From NCBI RefSeq assembly GCF_001638985.1, contig NW_017265154.1:930001-994000 (forward strand): 64,000 nucleotides of DNA. Direction: 5' to 3'. The position numbers and the translations under genes are program-made. The notes beneath the pieces were generated by a model. That model did no database searches. It had not been told where the DNA came from and saw nothing but the letters and a program-made list of their open reading frames with translations. Every line of letters starts with the position of its first letter. Positions within the stretch are counted from its first letter, which is position 1. Shown piece after piece: positions 25,651 through 36,643 of this stretch. The DNA comes from Phycomyces blakesleeanus NRRL 1555(-). Taxonomy: Eukaryota; Mucoromycota; Mucoromycetes; Mucorales; Phycomycetaceae.

Positions 25651-26198
25651 AGTAGGTGTATTAAAGTATTAGTTAATAATAGAATAAAGGAAGATACTTG
25701 GCCCAAAGTTCTGTTTCTATTTATTTGAATTTATTTGAACCAAAATGAAGCCTTTTTATTGCATAATAAATGCACTGTTTAGCTCCGTCTCAGCCTATTT
25801 TCTATAGTCAGATTGAAGTAAAAAAAAAAAAGGACCGCATATTATTTAAAAGGTCGAAAGATAAAATAATCCCATTTTACTTGACGTCAAGATGAAGTGT
25901 ATATTGTTCACATTCACTTCAGCCGTCCAACTAGACGCTACATTAGACTGCGCTGATTTATCCACCTTGGCTTACTCCAAATTATGCATAATCATTCCTT
26001 GGTCTTGGTGAATATGAATAAATTGGTATGTCGCCACATTAAAAGAATGATATTTTGACTTTCTACAGTGTGGGGGTTGTCAGATAAAAAAAAACTTCAT
26101 TTCTAGGGTACAAAGCTTATGTCGTTTCTCTTTCTTTTTCTCTTTTTTTCTTTCTTCCTTTTTTTCTTTTTCTTCTTTCTTTGAATACAACATCCACC
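25651..26198. other. G6PD upstream region and MIC60 3' region
   Basis: No coding sequence. The right end holds a long CT-rich tract (about 26125-26185) just after the MIC60 stop on the minus strand. The left part is the presumed G6PD promoter, including one palindromic bZIP-type site annotated separately. Confidence 0.5.
25882..25889. promoter_or_regulatory. CRE/ATF-type palindrome TGACGTCA
   Basis: A perfect 8-bp cAMP-response-element consensus inside a 10-bp palindrome (TTGACGTCAA, 25881-25890), about 230 bp upstream of the G6PD start codon. bZIP factors of the CREB/ATF type bind this sequence in fungi. Binding here is inferred; a single 8-mer can occur by chance. Confidence 0.35.
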
Positions 26199-28112
26199 TT
26201 ATGAGGCTTCGACCAAGCTGTTAAGAATGATTTCAGTCTCAAGAACCTGTATTTTTTTTAAAAAAAGAAAAAGAATATGAAGATATATTGAGTTTTTAAA
26301 GTGATTAAAAAATACAATTCTATCTTGTATACACAATTTTACCTCCATTGCTTGCTTAGACTCCAAGTGGCGACGTGCGGCCTCGAGCCAATCAAATGCC
26401 AAAACCTTAGGCCACCCCTGTAACTGGTTTAACTCACGAACGGCAGTATCCAAATCTCCAGTCTTGAGGTAATGCCCAGTTCTGGACAATACGGACTCAA
26501 GATCGTCACCCTCAACAAGTCCATGCTTTTTGAACATGAGAGTTGACAGGAAGAAACTCAAAATATGAGCTCCAAAGCCACCATCCAAAGGAACAAGGGC
26601 TACGCGTCTGGCCTCCTTGGCTACGATCTCGAAACGCTCAGCAAGATCTCTTTCCTTGATTCTATTGTTAGCGGTATCCTGGAGGTAAGTGAGGTTGACA
26701 TAGCTGAGATGTCCACGACGGGATCTGTCGAGAGCAGAAGCTGTGGTGTTGGCAGCATTCTCAAGAGCCTTGAAACGCTTGCTAACATTCTCGAGCTTAT
26801 CGAGTCGAACGGCACGCTCGTTCTCTACCAAAAGCTTAACTTCATACATAAACTGACGCTGCAGAGCATCGGCCTGGGCAGCCAGTGTAGTAGCACCCTT
26901 CTGCTCTAATTCGGCCTTTTGCTCGCTCAACTTCTCAGCCAAAAGGTGAGCAAAGTCCTTGTGAAGTGTTGCGCGAGACTTCTCAGCTTCCTCCTTCATT
27001 TCAACATCCTTAATATGGAGTTTATTGATGGTCTCCATTTGGTTCATGATAAGGTCCTTCTCAGCTGAAATTTGGAGATTCTGCAACTCGGCCTCAGTTT
27101 GGTTGCTCTCGAGCTTAAGCTGCTCCAGGCTGGTGACAATTGCAGACTGGGCAGAATCAAACTGCTTGGCATTATCGGCCAATACATTCAGATCCTTCTC
27201 GGCTCTTTCGATAATATCACGTCCCTTTCCAGCGAGTCCTGCATCATTCAAAATCGAAGCGAGTTCACAGACAACAGAGGACAATTCCTCCAATGACTTG
27301 TTGCTGGTTTCGATTTTCTTCACTACAATGGGCTTGGGTTGTTCAATAACAATTTCAACAACGGGTGCAGTGGTGGTCTTGTCGCTAGTCAGACTAATCT
27401 CGCTAGTTTTAACAACGTCTGCTGCATTCTCCTTCGGTTTCTCATGTTCGACATCGAGTACGAGGCGAGCAGGTGGTTTTTGGCCGCTTAATGTGAGGTA
27501 TGCATCGCTGGCGTAGTTGTAGGCATTGTTGGCAGCGTTCTTGGCATCGTTTGCAACTACATACAAATTATCGACTGCACCGTCAACAGTGCTCTTAGCG
27601 TCAAGAGTGGCTCCGTAAGCAGACTGCATAGCTACTTTTGCCGCCTCGGCGTACTCCTCGGCTTGCTTTTTCAAAACAGCAGCCTGCTCCTTCATTGCAA
27701 GGGCCTGGTCACGATATGCTTGCAGATCGTTACCGTCCTTCAAACCTTCAATGAATACTACAGTCTCGCGTCCACCGGGTACATTGGTGGTGAACTGTTT
27801 GTGGAAGACCTTATCTTGAGTAGCATAGTAAGCTGCACCAGCATAGGCAGCTGCACCAGTTAGGGTAATTCCAAGCAAAACTTTTCCAACTGATCCACTC
27901 TTCTTGGGTTCACTTGTCAGGGTACTCTCACAACGCTACAGGGCAATAAAAGTAAATGAATGAATAAATGTACATTCTTAAACACACCGAGACTTTAATA
28001 ATTGTAGAGTGATTTGGTCGTGTGTTACCTTTGAAATAGTTGCAGTTACAGAGCGAGATGTGAGTGATGACCTGGTAAATCCAGGGTTGTATAATTTCGA
28101 GACTCTCAGCAT
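26199..28112 (-). CDS. MIC60: MICOS complex subunit MIC60 (mitofilin)
   Basis: Inner mitochondrial membrane protein that holds cristae junctions. Three exons on the minus strand: 28112-28029, 27935-26343 and 26246-26199; 574 aa. Exon 1 (MLRVSKLYNPGFTRSS...) is a typical presequence rich in Arg and Ser. The transmembrane segment VLLGITLTGAAAYAGAAYY (about residues 45-63) follows a basic KKSGSVGK. Long coiled-coil heptads run from about residue 190 to 370. The C-terminal mitofilin signature is partly seen in LVPLDGGFGAHILSFFLSTL, LSRTGHYLKTGDLDTAVREL and LQGWPKVLAFDWLEAARRHLE. The last tiny exon (VLETEIILNSLVEAS) matches the conserved QALxxEx...VRLL-like end of the family. Confidence 0.93.
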
Positions 28113-29297
28113 GTTCCTGAACGAGAGAAAGAAAGAATAAACATACATATATACATGTATACATATACGAGCAAGTCAATGATCCTTTCAACTCACAATC
28201 AATCTTGATTCTATTCCAATGGTATGTGAGTGAAGAATGCAAAGCAGGAAGAGGCGTGGAACAAAAAAGAGATGGCGAAGGGTGGTTGAACTGGGTGAAG
28301 GCTACAACACTTGCTTGATTTGCAAATGAAATTTTGTTTTTTTTGCAAGCCAAAAATTCACCTGTCGTGAGGGGGAAAAATCCGCCCAGGTGGACGGAAT
28401 TTCATCTCGAAAAAACATAGCGCTTTAAGTGACGTAGACGTGGTATTTAAATACCCGTTCTAACGCTGGATCTTGTAGTATCTGAAAAGGTTTTGGACTA
28501 GACACAGCAGTAAATAGGATGGACACCATTTCAAGCAAGAAATTACTCCAAAGGGAAGGAAGAAAGAGAAGATTGAGGTTAAAGGGGTTAAAGGACATCA
28601 GCAAATAAAAACAAGGGAAAATGGAGTACATATGATCAGCTTTTGCAAGATGAACACTCCGATCCAAAATGTATGTGTATGTATATGTGTATATATAAAC
28701 ATTCAATTGAACAAAGCGTGCCCAGATCAAACTTTGTAGGTATATTGTAGTGTCTGAAATTGATTTCATTACATAAAACAAATGTCTTTTGTATCCAAAA
28801 GCCTTGAGACCTTGGAGTTCAGTCTCGTGCCAAATCTATCCTTGGACTTCTTTTATATGAATTTGGTACGAATTATAAAAATACAATCTCAAACCAAACC
28901 TCTCCATGTAACGTATTAGCTATACCCAACTTTATTATATATACATGTTGTAATATACGTCAGTTCAGTACAGTATTGATTGAGAAATTTCTAACAAAAA
29001 AAACCGTTAAAAAATATTATATTAAATCTGGAAACGTGAAACCAGCTAATGAGATTCTTTTAATTTATAAAAGAAAATGACAGATAAATACAGATATTAG
29101 GGACACGACGTTTTCAATATATGAACTGATGTTCCCTGTTATGGTATAGAATGTTGAAGCAGTATGCTAGATAGATGTTTTATTACACACATACATATAT
29201 TACAGAATCTATGTTAGTAGTGGAAAACTATTTATAGAAAAGCATATACCTAATATGGCACTTTCGTGGTTAGTTAAAGCCATTTTACTGTCTTGTA
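28113..29297. other. MIC60 upstream region and AT-rich spacer
   Basis: Open stretches at 28425-28781 and 27928-28353 (minus) are low-complexity and hydrophobic and show no domain. A TGACGTAG half-palindrome lies near 28431. The right part is the target region of the pogo element. Confidence 0.45.
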
Positions 29298-32155
29298 CAG
29301 TGGTCCCTCGATAATTTCAAGGCCTAGGGAAGGCCAGGTGTCGAAATTATCAGAGTAAAATTAACGAGTTCGGAGTATATATTTTCCGCCAACTATGGGC
29401 GGAGTTTACATTATTCTTTAATAGAAAAAAAATATATCAAGTAATGATTCGATATGCTTCAATCCTCTGTTTAAATTCATTCTAGTTAAATATAACCCCT
29501 GGCTGCATTACTGTTTTCTACCCCCCTGTCTCGTAACCAATTATTGTTTCAAATTCTTATTCAATCAAATAATAACAGCTTTTTGGTATGCTTTTAGCTT
29601 ATTATATAATGCTTATCTAATATCATTTTCAATTTTTTTTGATACTTTAATGAAATCTATCAAATCCAGAACTAAACAATAAAAATGAGCAAAAAAAACG
29701 TTTCACTTAATATTGCAAATCACCTTGAGATTTGTGATATTAAAAAGAAAAAGCCATCTATGAGTAACCCCCAATTGGCTGAATGGGCAAAGGAAACCTT
29801 TGGCCTTCAAAAAGCTCCTGATGCTTCTACAATCTCGAAGATTTTGAAGAGAGGAGACCAGGGCTTGATAATGCAAGCCGACGTAAAAAACAGAAAGCGC
29901 GTTAGAAAGGGAAAATGGCCTGTATGTAATATATCTCAACATTATGCATTTTTGCTCTATATAAAAAATAAAATTAACCTTATTATATTGTCACACAACT
30001 ATAGCAAATTGAAGAAGCAGTGATTCTTTGGATCAACATTGCTGAAAATAATCAGATTCCCATCACTTGGGAATTGATTAAGACTAAAGCTACTATTTTC
30101 GCTGAAAGAATAGGCGTTAAAGACTTTAGTGCTTCTCAAGGCTGGATGGAGAAGTTTGGAAAGCGTCATTGCATTAAAATGAATCGAATTCATGGTGAGG
30201 CTGGTTCTACTGATATAGAATCGCTTCAGATTGACAAGGCTGCCATCAAAGAGAAGATAGAGGGATATAGTGTTCGTGACATATATAACTTTGATGAAAC
30301 AGCACTCTTTTATGCTACCCCACCAAGAACAACAATTTCTCACCAGAAATTTTCTGGTTGGAAAGATAACAAGAAGCGCCTGACTGTAGGTCTCTTGTGT
30401 AATGCGGACGGAACGGACAAGTGGTCCGATGTACTGATGATTGGGCATGCAAGAAGACCAAACTGCTTCAACAAGAACAACAAGAAGCAAGAAGCAAGTG
30501 ATCATGGATTCTCCATGTATCATTACAATAGCAATGCTTGGATGACAAGATCGATCTTTCATGTTTTCCTCCGTCGCTTTGATCATGCCATGAAAGCTCA
30601 AAAGCGCAAAGTTCTTTTGATTCTCGAAAATTTATCTGGTCATATAGTTGATTATACACCTACAAACGTCGAGCTTCTTTTTTTGCCACCAAACACCACT
30701 TCCCACCTTCAGCCATTGAATGGTGGTATTATTCGGGCATTCAAGGCTTATTTCAAGTGTAAGCAGTATGGCAAGGCATATCAATACATTGGCATGATTC
30801 AAAATGGCAATCAAGATAAAATCGGGCCAATTGATAAAATCTTTGAAATTGATCAATTGTGGGCCATGAAATGGATAAGAGAGGCTTGGGAATCTGTCTC
30901 GGCAAAGACTATTGAGAACTGCTGGAATGCAACAATCTTTCGCTTTATTGAAGACGAAGATAGTGAAGGTAGTAGTAAAACAATTTATTGGTCATAATAG
31001 TAGTATAATCTTTCAATTCCACTTTCTTAATATTCTAAATATAATTTATAGATGTAAACCAGGCTATGATTCAGCAAAGTCTGGCTGAAAAGGTTCTCGT
31101 CGAGGGTTTACAAGAAACCCTGGACAAGATTGCTGGATCAGGTCTTCTGTCTCTGGAAGATTGCCCAACAAATGAGTCTGATCCACTCTATGAGAGACAA
31201 TGCACTCATAGAGTGGTCAATGAAAATGAGATCGCAGATATTGTGATGGAAGAATATGACGCCGACGAAAATGCAGCCAACAACAGCAATGAAGAAACTG
31301 CTGAAGTGGAATCAGCAGTTTCTTTTAAGAGAACTTATTCTGCTTCGGAAAAGTTTGAGTGTGTTTGCACGCTTTTGGATATCTTGGAAGACGAAGATAT
31401 TGACAGAGACTTGGTCAGTAAGGTTGAAGGCCTTCGAAACAAGTTCCAGAAAACCGCGAACTCAAAGCAAACTAAAGTCACCAGCTTCTTCAAGTCTTTT
31501 TAAAATTTATTCTTTTTCAAATAAAATAAAAACAATTTTCTATAAGAAATATATTTTTCTTCATTTAAAAATAGAAAAAAAAAGTTAGCAGCCAAGTACA
31601 GTCAAAGCTTGATTTCGTAATATGTTTGTAAATAGTAACAATTGCAAATAACAATAAATAGTAATGACAGATAGAAATAATAAAATCTATAATAAAAACT
31701 TTTATAACAAAACAAATTAGAATTATATTTATATTTTTCAAGTAAATAATTTTTACTAAACAATTAATAAATGAAACTTAATCAAAATATAGCACATATA
31801 GTTTTATTTTATTTCTGAAAAAAAAATGAAAAAAAAATTTTAAAAAAAGTAAGCTAGATGACAACTTGATAACCCAGTGTTTGGCATGAAAACTTAACGC
31901 ACTTGACATTGATGTCAATTACAAAATCGTGAAAAACTAGAATTAAAAAAAAAAATTAAACCAAACTGTAACTATATTGCTCTCGTCTGATTGGCTAATT
32001 TTTTTTCTTTAAGGATTCAAGGCCAAAAAATTTCGTGAAAGTGAAATTAACGAGAATCGTGAAAGTTAAGCCCTATTTTTCGAGTTGGGTCTTCAGAGCC
32101 TTGAAATTATCGAAGCGTGAAATTAAAGGGGCGTGAAATTATCGAGGGACCACTG
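29298..32155 (+). mobile_element. Complete pogo/Tigger-type (Tc1/mariner superfamily) DNA transposon
   Basis: The ends are inverted repeats matching over 22 bp, starting CAGTGGTCCCTCGATAATTT, typical of pogo-like elements. The flanks are TA at 29296-29297 and TA at 32156-32157, the expected TA duplication. Length is 2858 bp with one three-exon transposase gene. Several sub-terminal copies of GAAATTATCGA/GAAATTAACGA lie within about 130 bp of each end and may be transposase-binding sites. Confidence 0.92.
29685..31503 (+). CDS. Pogo-type transposase (HTH-Tc5 plus DDE_1), catalytic positions altered
   Basis: Three exons, 29685-29921, 30005-30968 and 31052-31503, give 550 aa without stops. The N-terminus has a psq-type and a Tc5-type helix-turn-helix (QLAEWAKETFGLQKAPDAST; GWMEKFGKRHCIK). 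The DDE_1 domain follows: IYNFDETALFY (first Asp intact), LLILENLSGH, where the family has LLILDN (second Asp is Glu, codon 30626-30628), and NTTSHLQPLNGG, where the family has PLDAG (third Asp is Asn, codon 30719-30721). The C-terminal acidic/coiled region ends KQTKVTSFFKSF, resembling a PCNA-interacting peptide (QxxxxxFF) as known from pogo transposases. With Asn at the third position I expect loss of cleavage activity although the frame is intact. Confidence 0.9.
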
Positions 32156-33066
32156 TATAATCTTTTATTTGAAGTTTGAATGCTTTAGCTTTTATTACTG
32201 AGGAGCAGTTGCATGTTGAATACATGCCATGATTTCTCTCATGCATTTTTTGGGCTCAGAGGTCGAAACGTTTTTGATTGTGACTGTATTCATATCCTAA
32301 GAACTATTAGTCAATTATAGCTTTAAAGAAATAAGAGACAGCTAAGATACTACTTTGCTAATTGAAAATTAGCAATTAAAAGGCAAATGTTAATAAGTAC
32401 TTTCTATAAACCACTAACACGAGTCTTATCAATAAAGAAATATATTCTTTCAACCGGAAGGAGGGATATACTGTTATTTAAAAGCTCCGATGTTATAGGT
32501 ATAACGTTTGTAAAGATTCAATACTATGCACTAGGAACAATTGTTACCCTTGTAATTAAATATCATAAACAAAAATAAGTTTATTTGAAGTCTATCAAGG
32601 GTGTGCACTATAAAGTCCCACAAAATACTGGCATTCTCCAAAGCCTCAAAAGCTGTATTTTTCAGGAGTAGGAGATAATTGACCCAAAAATTCTCCATAT
32701 GAATATAGCAAGTATCCTGAGTACACTGTTTTCGGAAAGTAAATCCGTCATTGGTCGAAAACAAATGCATACAGAATCGAGAACAAAATTCATATAGCAC
32801 AAAATGTAAATTCGCCCTCGCTGGAAAATCAGATGCCCATGTTGCCAAGATTATTTTGCAGTACAAACCTTGGTATAATTGGGTATATAAATACACCCCA
32901 AATGCTTATCATCTTTTTATTTCTTTTTCACAATTACACCAGAAATTATATGACAATGAACATTCAATTTTTGTATGAAAATGGAAAAGGTTCTGCTGTT
33001 GACGAATACGGCTGGCCTGAGCCAATGTATTATATTGTTGATTAGGAGCAATTTCGTTTCGAAACG
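32156..33066. other. Spacer between pogo element and Tc1/mariner remains
   Basis: AT-rich. A short open stretch at 32751-32978 has no recognised domain. The right part may be the 5' section of the Tc1/mariner element, but I found no clear terminal repeat. Confidence 0.4.
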
Positions 33067-34256
33067 TTGAGTTCTCATACACAATATTTAGATCAACTGC
33101 ATCTTGAGAGTGAGAAAATTATAGAGACAATGCAGATCGAAAGGGTAAACCCTAATAATGACGTTAAAATGAAAGAGACATTAATGAAACGAAGTTACAC
33201 ACACTACTCTGATCAGGACAAAATGAAGTTCTTCAAACTGTTATTTGAGAGATTTTTGAGTGCTGCTGCTGCAGAAAAACAACTAGGGTTCACGTTCGTA
33301 CAGGACAGAAATGGGCTGCACAATACGAAAAGGATCCTGAAAGCATATTTGAGAAACGGAGAAAGACTGGCCGCCCACGTATTCTCCATGACAAACACAA
33401 AAATGCTATTCTTGAGTGCATTGATGAGAATCCTTCCGTCGTCTTAGACGAAGTAATGAAAAATTTAAAGCATACATTTACAGAATTAAAAGTATCTAAA
33501 ACTACTTTGTTTGATTTCGTAAAAAAAAACTGCAATTTGTCTCTCAAAAAAGCTCGGCTTCAGCCCATAGACCGAAACAGTGAAGAAAGGATTCAAGAGC
33601 ACTTGGATTGGATTCACAAATGGGATAAAACAGATATGGATTTTACAAGAAATTGTGTCTTTCTTGACTAATCTGCTTTCCATATTAATCTGAAGCTTAG
33701 TATAGCATGGACAAAGAAAGGCACACCGACAGCAGTTACAGTTCCCAAAACACGAGCAACAACAACAGCCATTCTAGGTGCAATTTCTGGCGAAGGATTA
33801 ATAAAATATAGTCTTAGGCTACCGCAGCCTCCATCTAATAAGAAAAGAAAGACAGGTGATGGTGTTGGGTATATGAGTAAAGGTACGGTGACAGGACACT
33901 ATACTAGCTTTCTAGAAGCTACAATGGATGAAATGGACCAATATCCACATATGAAAGGCTATTATCTTGTGATGGATAACGCCCCTATCCATACACCAGA
34001 AGACATTGTTAAATACATAGAATCTCGTGGTTACCACTGCGCTTATTTGCCTTCATATTCTCCTGAGCTCAATCCGATTGAGCAATTCTGGTCAGTTGTC
34101 AAAAGCAAAATAAAACGCAACAAGTTTCTCGAGAAGAAAACGCTGATGACCCGGATCAGTGATGTCTCTAATAGCTTGAAGTTAAGTGATTTTAAAGGGA
34201 TTGTTAAACATTCTCATAAATGCTTGGACAAGTGTCGTAATTGTCAACCGTTCTGA
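33067..34256 (+). pseudogene. Tc1/mariner (DD34E) transposase, frameshifted and with a nonsense codon
   Basis: Three open pieces read as one DDE_3 transposase. Piece 1 (HTH region, ...SAAAAEKQLG) shifts frame near 33285 and continues VRTGQKWAAQY...TGRPRIL; the shift is at a GGG run. Piece 2 ends at 33669-33671 in NCVFLD-stop-SAFHINLK, where homologues have DE, so GAA became TAA directly after the first catalytic Asp. Piece 3 carries WTKKGTPTAV, YLVMDNAPIH (second Asp) and SPELNPIEQFW (catalytic Glu), with 34 residues between them (DD34E). Two inactivating changes make this a pseudogene. No TIRs were located. Confidence 0.85.
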
Positions 34257-34329
34257 AGCAGCTTTTTTTATTCCGCGAAATCATTGAAATTAAAAAAAAA
34301 AGTAAAGAATTCTTTTTTATTGGTTTCAA

Positions 34330-34893
34330 TTAGCGGCCATTATACAATATTTGTAAACGATGAAGTACATATTTCTTAATCCTTTGATTGGCTAATGAAA
34401 CTGCTGTGCTAGCTTCGACTGCAATTGTCGAAAAACTGACTTTGGTTGCAACAGTTGCTGGGGACAAAGTTTGATTTTCTTTTAAGGTATACTGCAACTC
34501 GTCAACAAATCTTTTCAAAGTAGACCATGATTGTGATGTTATCTTGTCAGATCCCTTTGTATCGCTATACGCGTTAAATGTTTTAATGGCAGATTCAAAG
34601 CTGGCAGGAGTTCCTTTGAGGAATGAGAGTTCCAAGGCTTGTAAAAATCGAGATGATAATTTACCTACAGAATTGGCTGCAGAGCCGTATCCTTGATTGT
34701 GAGGCAAGTCACAAACGGGGAAAACAGAACATGGCATCAAGAGATCAGAATCAAATTCTGCATGGGAGGCTCTTGTCATAGCGAAAGTCGATGGATGATT
34801 GAATCCTGAAATAAGTTGACGCATTGATGTGACTGATTGGGCTGGCGAATAAGTCATTGTCTCGTGTTTCATTATTGCAATAAGCTTCTCCAT
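34330..34893 (-). CDS. Uncharacterised 187-aa ORF, convergent to the Tc1/mariner transposase
   Basis: ATG at 34893, single open frame to 34330, ending 74 bp from the end of the broken transposase on the other strand. I do not recognise a family. It has normal amino-acid composition (MEKLIAIMKHETMTYS...; a helical Ala/Ser-rich C-terminal half with VATKVSFSTIAVEASTAVS), and being open over 187 codons in AT-rich DNA argues for recent selection. Its position suggests a second ORF of the same transposon, but it could be a host gene fragment. Sequence before the ATG holds a perfect palindrome at 34937-34957. Confidence 0.4.
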   Translation of the reverse strand: MEKLIAIMKHETMTYSPAQSVTSMRQLISGFNHPSTFAMTRASHAEFDSDLLMPCSVFPVCDLPHNQGYGSAANSVGKLSSRFLQALELSFLKGTPASFESAIKTFNAYSDTKGSDKITSQSWSTLKRFVDELQYTLKENQTLSPATVATKVSFSTIAVEASTAVSLANQRIKKYVLHRLQILYNGR

Positions 34894-35434
34894 TTGGTTT
34901 TGGCGGAACAGGCACTATGGCGGAGAAAATGGTAAAATGTTACCACTTTGGTAACATAGCTGCCATTTTTCGCGTTTTATATGGAGTTTACGGAGTTAGA
35001 AAGCCGAAGTAAAAGACGAAATCGTAACAATTTTTATATGTGGGGTTTGTTACAATTCTAAGCAGTGAAAGTTTGTGAAGATTTTACTAGTAAAAATGTA
35101 AACAAGTTAGGCATGTGACAATGAGATTTTCTTATACCTATTTTATTTCTTACATACCAAAATAAATGCTCACACCAGAAAATGTAAGCCAGTTATCTCG
35201 GAATATAGAACGCCTGTACAGTCCTAGACTTTAAGTAAACGACTGCCGTTTTTTACTAAGTAAAAAATGGCAATTATGACTCTGTATAAGGCCAAAACAG
35301 GCAATGTTACCATTTTTTACATAATAAAAAATGACAGTTATTAGGGAGGTTTGTGCAATTTTGTTTTACCAATCTCTTTTCCAATGTACTAATATGAGCA
35401 GAAATGTCTTACCAATCTTCTGAAGTTTCATTTT
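34894..35434. other. Spacer with several short palindromes
   Basis: Contains ATGTTACCA-CTT-TGGTAACAT (34937-34957), TTTTTTACT-A-AGTAAAAAA (about 35259-35277) and ATTTTTTA...TAAAAAAT (about 35311-35333). GTTACCATTTT-like strings recur. These look like ends of small non-autonomous elements; no coding sequence was recognised. Confidence 0.45.
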
Positions 35435-35871
35435 GGGGAACCTTACGGACAGCCTGACAGGACAGCCTGGACAGCGTGTACCCTAAGTTTAAGGGGACGA
35501 CATTTCTTGGTGAGGGGCGACATTTTTGTTCTACCGGAACACAAAACGTGGCCTTTTTTTTTCGGCAAGAAATAACTCTATCTGGCTCCTAATGATGCAG
35601 AATATCTGAATAAAGACATTCTTTTGTACTTTTCAGAAAAAGAGCAGATGGGGATTACTTACCAGCTGGTACTGTCTGACTGTGGAAATAGTTAGAGGAA
35701 AGAAAGACAAAGACATGATATGCGTAAGCAGGTCAATAAATAGTAAGATATCAAACAAGATTGCGTCACAATCTAATGGCAACAACTCCTTATGACCTTC
35801 TGCATAACTGCCTTTTGGTATAGTGTATTTGTGATTAAGGGGCTTCTCAAGCGCCCGACAAGACCCAAAAG

Positions 35872-35971
35872 NNNNNNNNNNNNNNNNNNNNNNNNNNNNN
35901 NNNNNNNNNNNNNNNNNNNNNNNNNNNNNNNNNNNNNNNNNNNNNNNNNNNNNNNNNNNNNNNNNNNNNNN
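35872..35971. other. Scaffold gap (100 N)
   Basis: Exactly 100 Ns, a common placeholder for a gap of unknown size. It falls inside the TIR element and abuts one arm of a perfect inverted repeat. Confidence 0.99.
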
Positions 35972-36480
35972 TAACCAGACTAATCAATTCTGACGACATG
36001 TCCGGAGACCGGGGTCTATTTAATCCTTCAGGACAAAACGGCGTGCCCTCAAAGAAATACAATATATTCATTGTACGCATTAGCTTTATTACTTTGTCCC
36101 TACACTTTGTATTCATTAATTTAAGAGTCACAGCCTGTATTTGAGCAACTTAATAACAAGGTGCTGTCTCATACGAAAATCAAATTCTGTAGATTCAAGA
36201 GAAGCCCCTAACTATTATTTCTTTGTTGTCAAGTCTATATTTAGGGTTACTAATTGAATCTACAGAATTTGATTTTCGTATGAGACAGCACCTTGTTATT
36301 AAGTTGCTCAAATACAGGCTGTGACTCTTAAATTAATGAATACAAAGTGTAGGGACAAAGTAATAAAGCTAATGCGTACAATGAATATATTGTATTTCTT
36401 TGAGGGCACGCCGTTTTGTCCTGAAGGATTAAATAGACCCCGGTCTCCGGACATGTCGTCAGAATTGATTAGTCTGGTTA
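35972..36480. repeat. Perfect 227-bp inverted repeat with 55-bp spacer
   Basis: Arm 35972-36198 and arm 36254-36480 are exact reverse complements as read here; the spacer is 36199-36253. The outer end of the left arm touches the N gap. The related copy at 15.5-16.0 kb has only one arm followed by spacer-like sequence. The second arm is therefore either a recent inverted duplication or an assembly artefact. Confidence 0.9.
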
Positions 36481-36643
36481 AGATAGAAATATCGTATCCC
36501 ACCAGGAAACATGGTTACCGTAAGATTGCTGCAAAGTCTGACCCCGACCCAAAAAATATGTAAAGCCATTAAACCTCTTATTATGAGTGATATCGTATAC
36601 TTTCAGGCCGCCAAGGCTGTCCAGGCTGTCCGTAAGGTTTCCC

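Larger units (their letters stand above)
35435..36643 (-). mobile_element. TIR element with 8-bp target duplication; truncated relative of the Fanzor element
   Basis: Termini: left GGGGAACCTTACGGACAGCC, right (reverse complement) GGGAAACCTTACGGACAGCC, both continuing with TGGACAGCC-like repeats. The direct flanks TTCATTTT (35427-35434) and TTCATTTT (36644-36651) are identical, an 8-bp target-site duplication as in hAT-, P- or Merlin-like elements. Read on the minus strand, its body aligns in order with 15465-16280, the block in front of the Fanzor gene. It then ends in the TIR just past the equivalent of the MSSLTRKRRPPK segment (here MSPLTKKCRPLK). The Fanzor C-terminal coding region is absent, so this looks like an internal-deletion derivative. 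A 100-N gap and a perfect palindrome lie inside. Confidence 0.75.
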
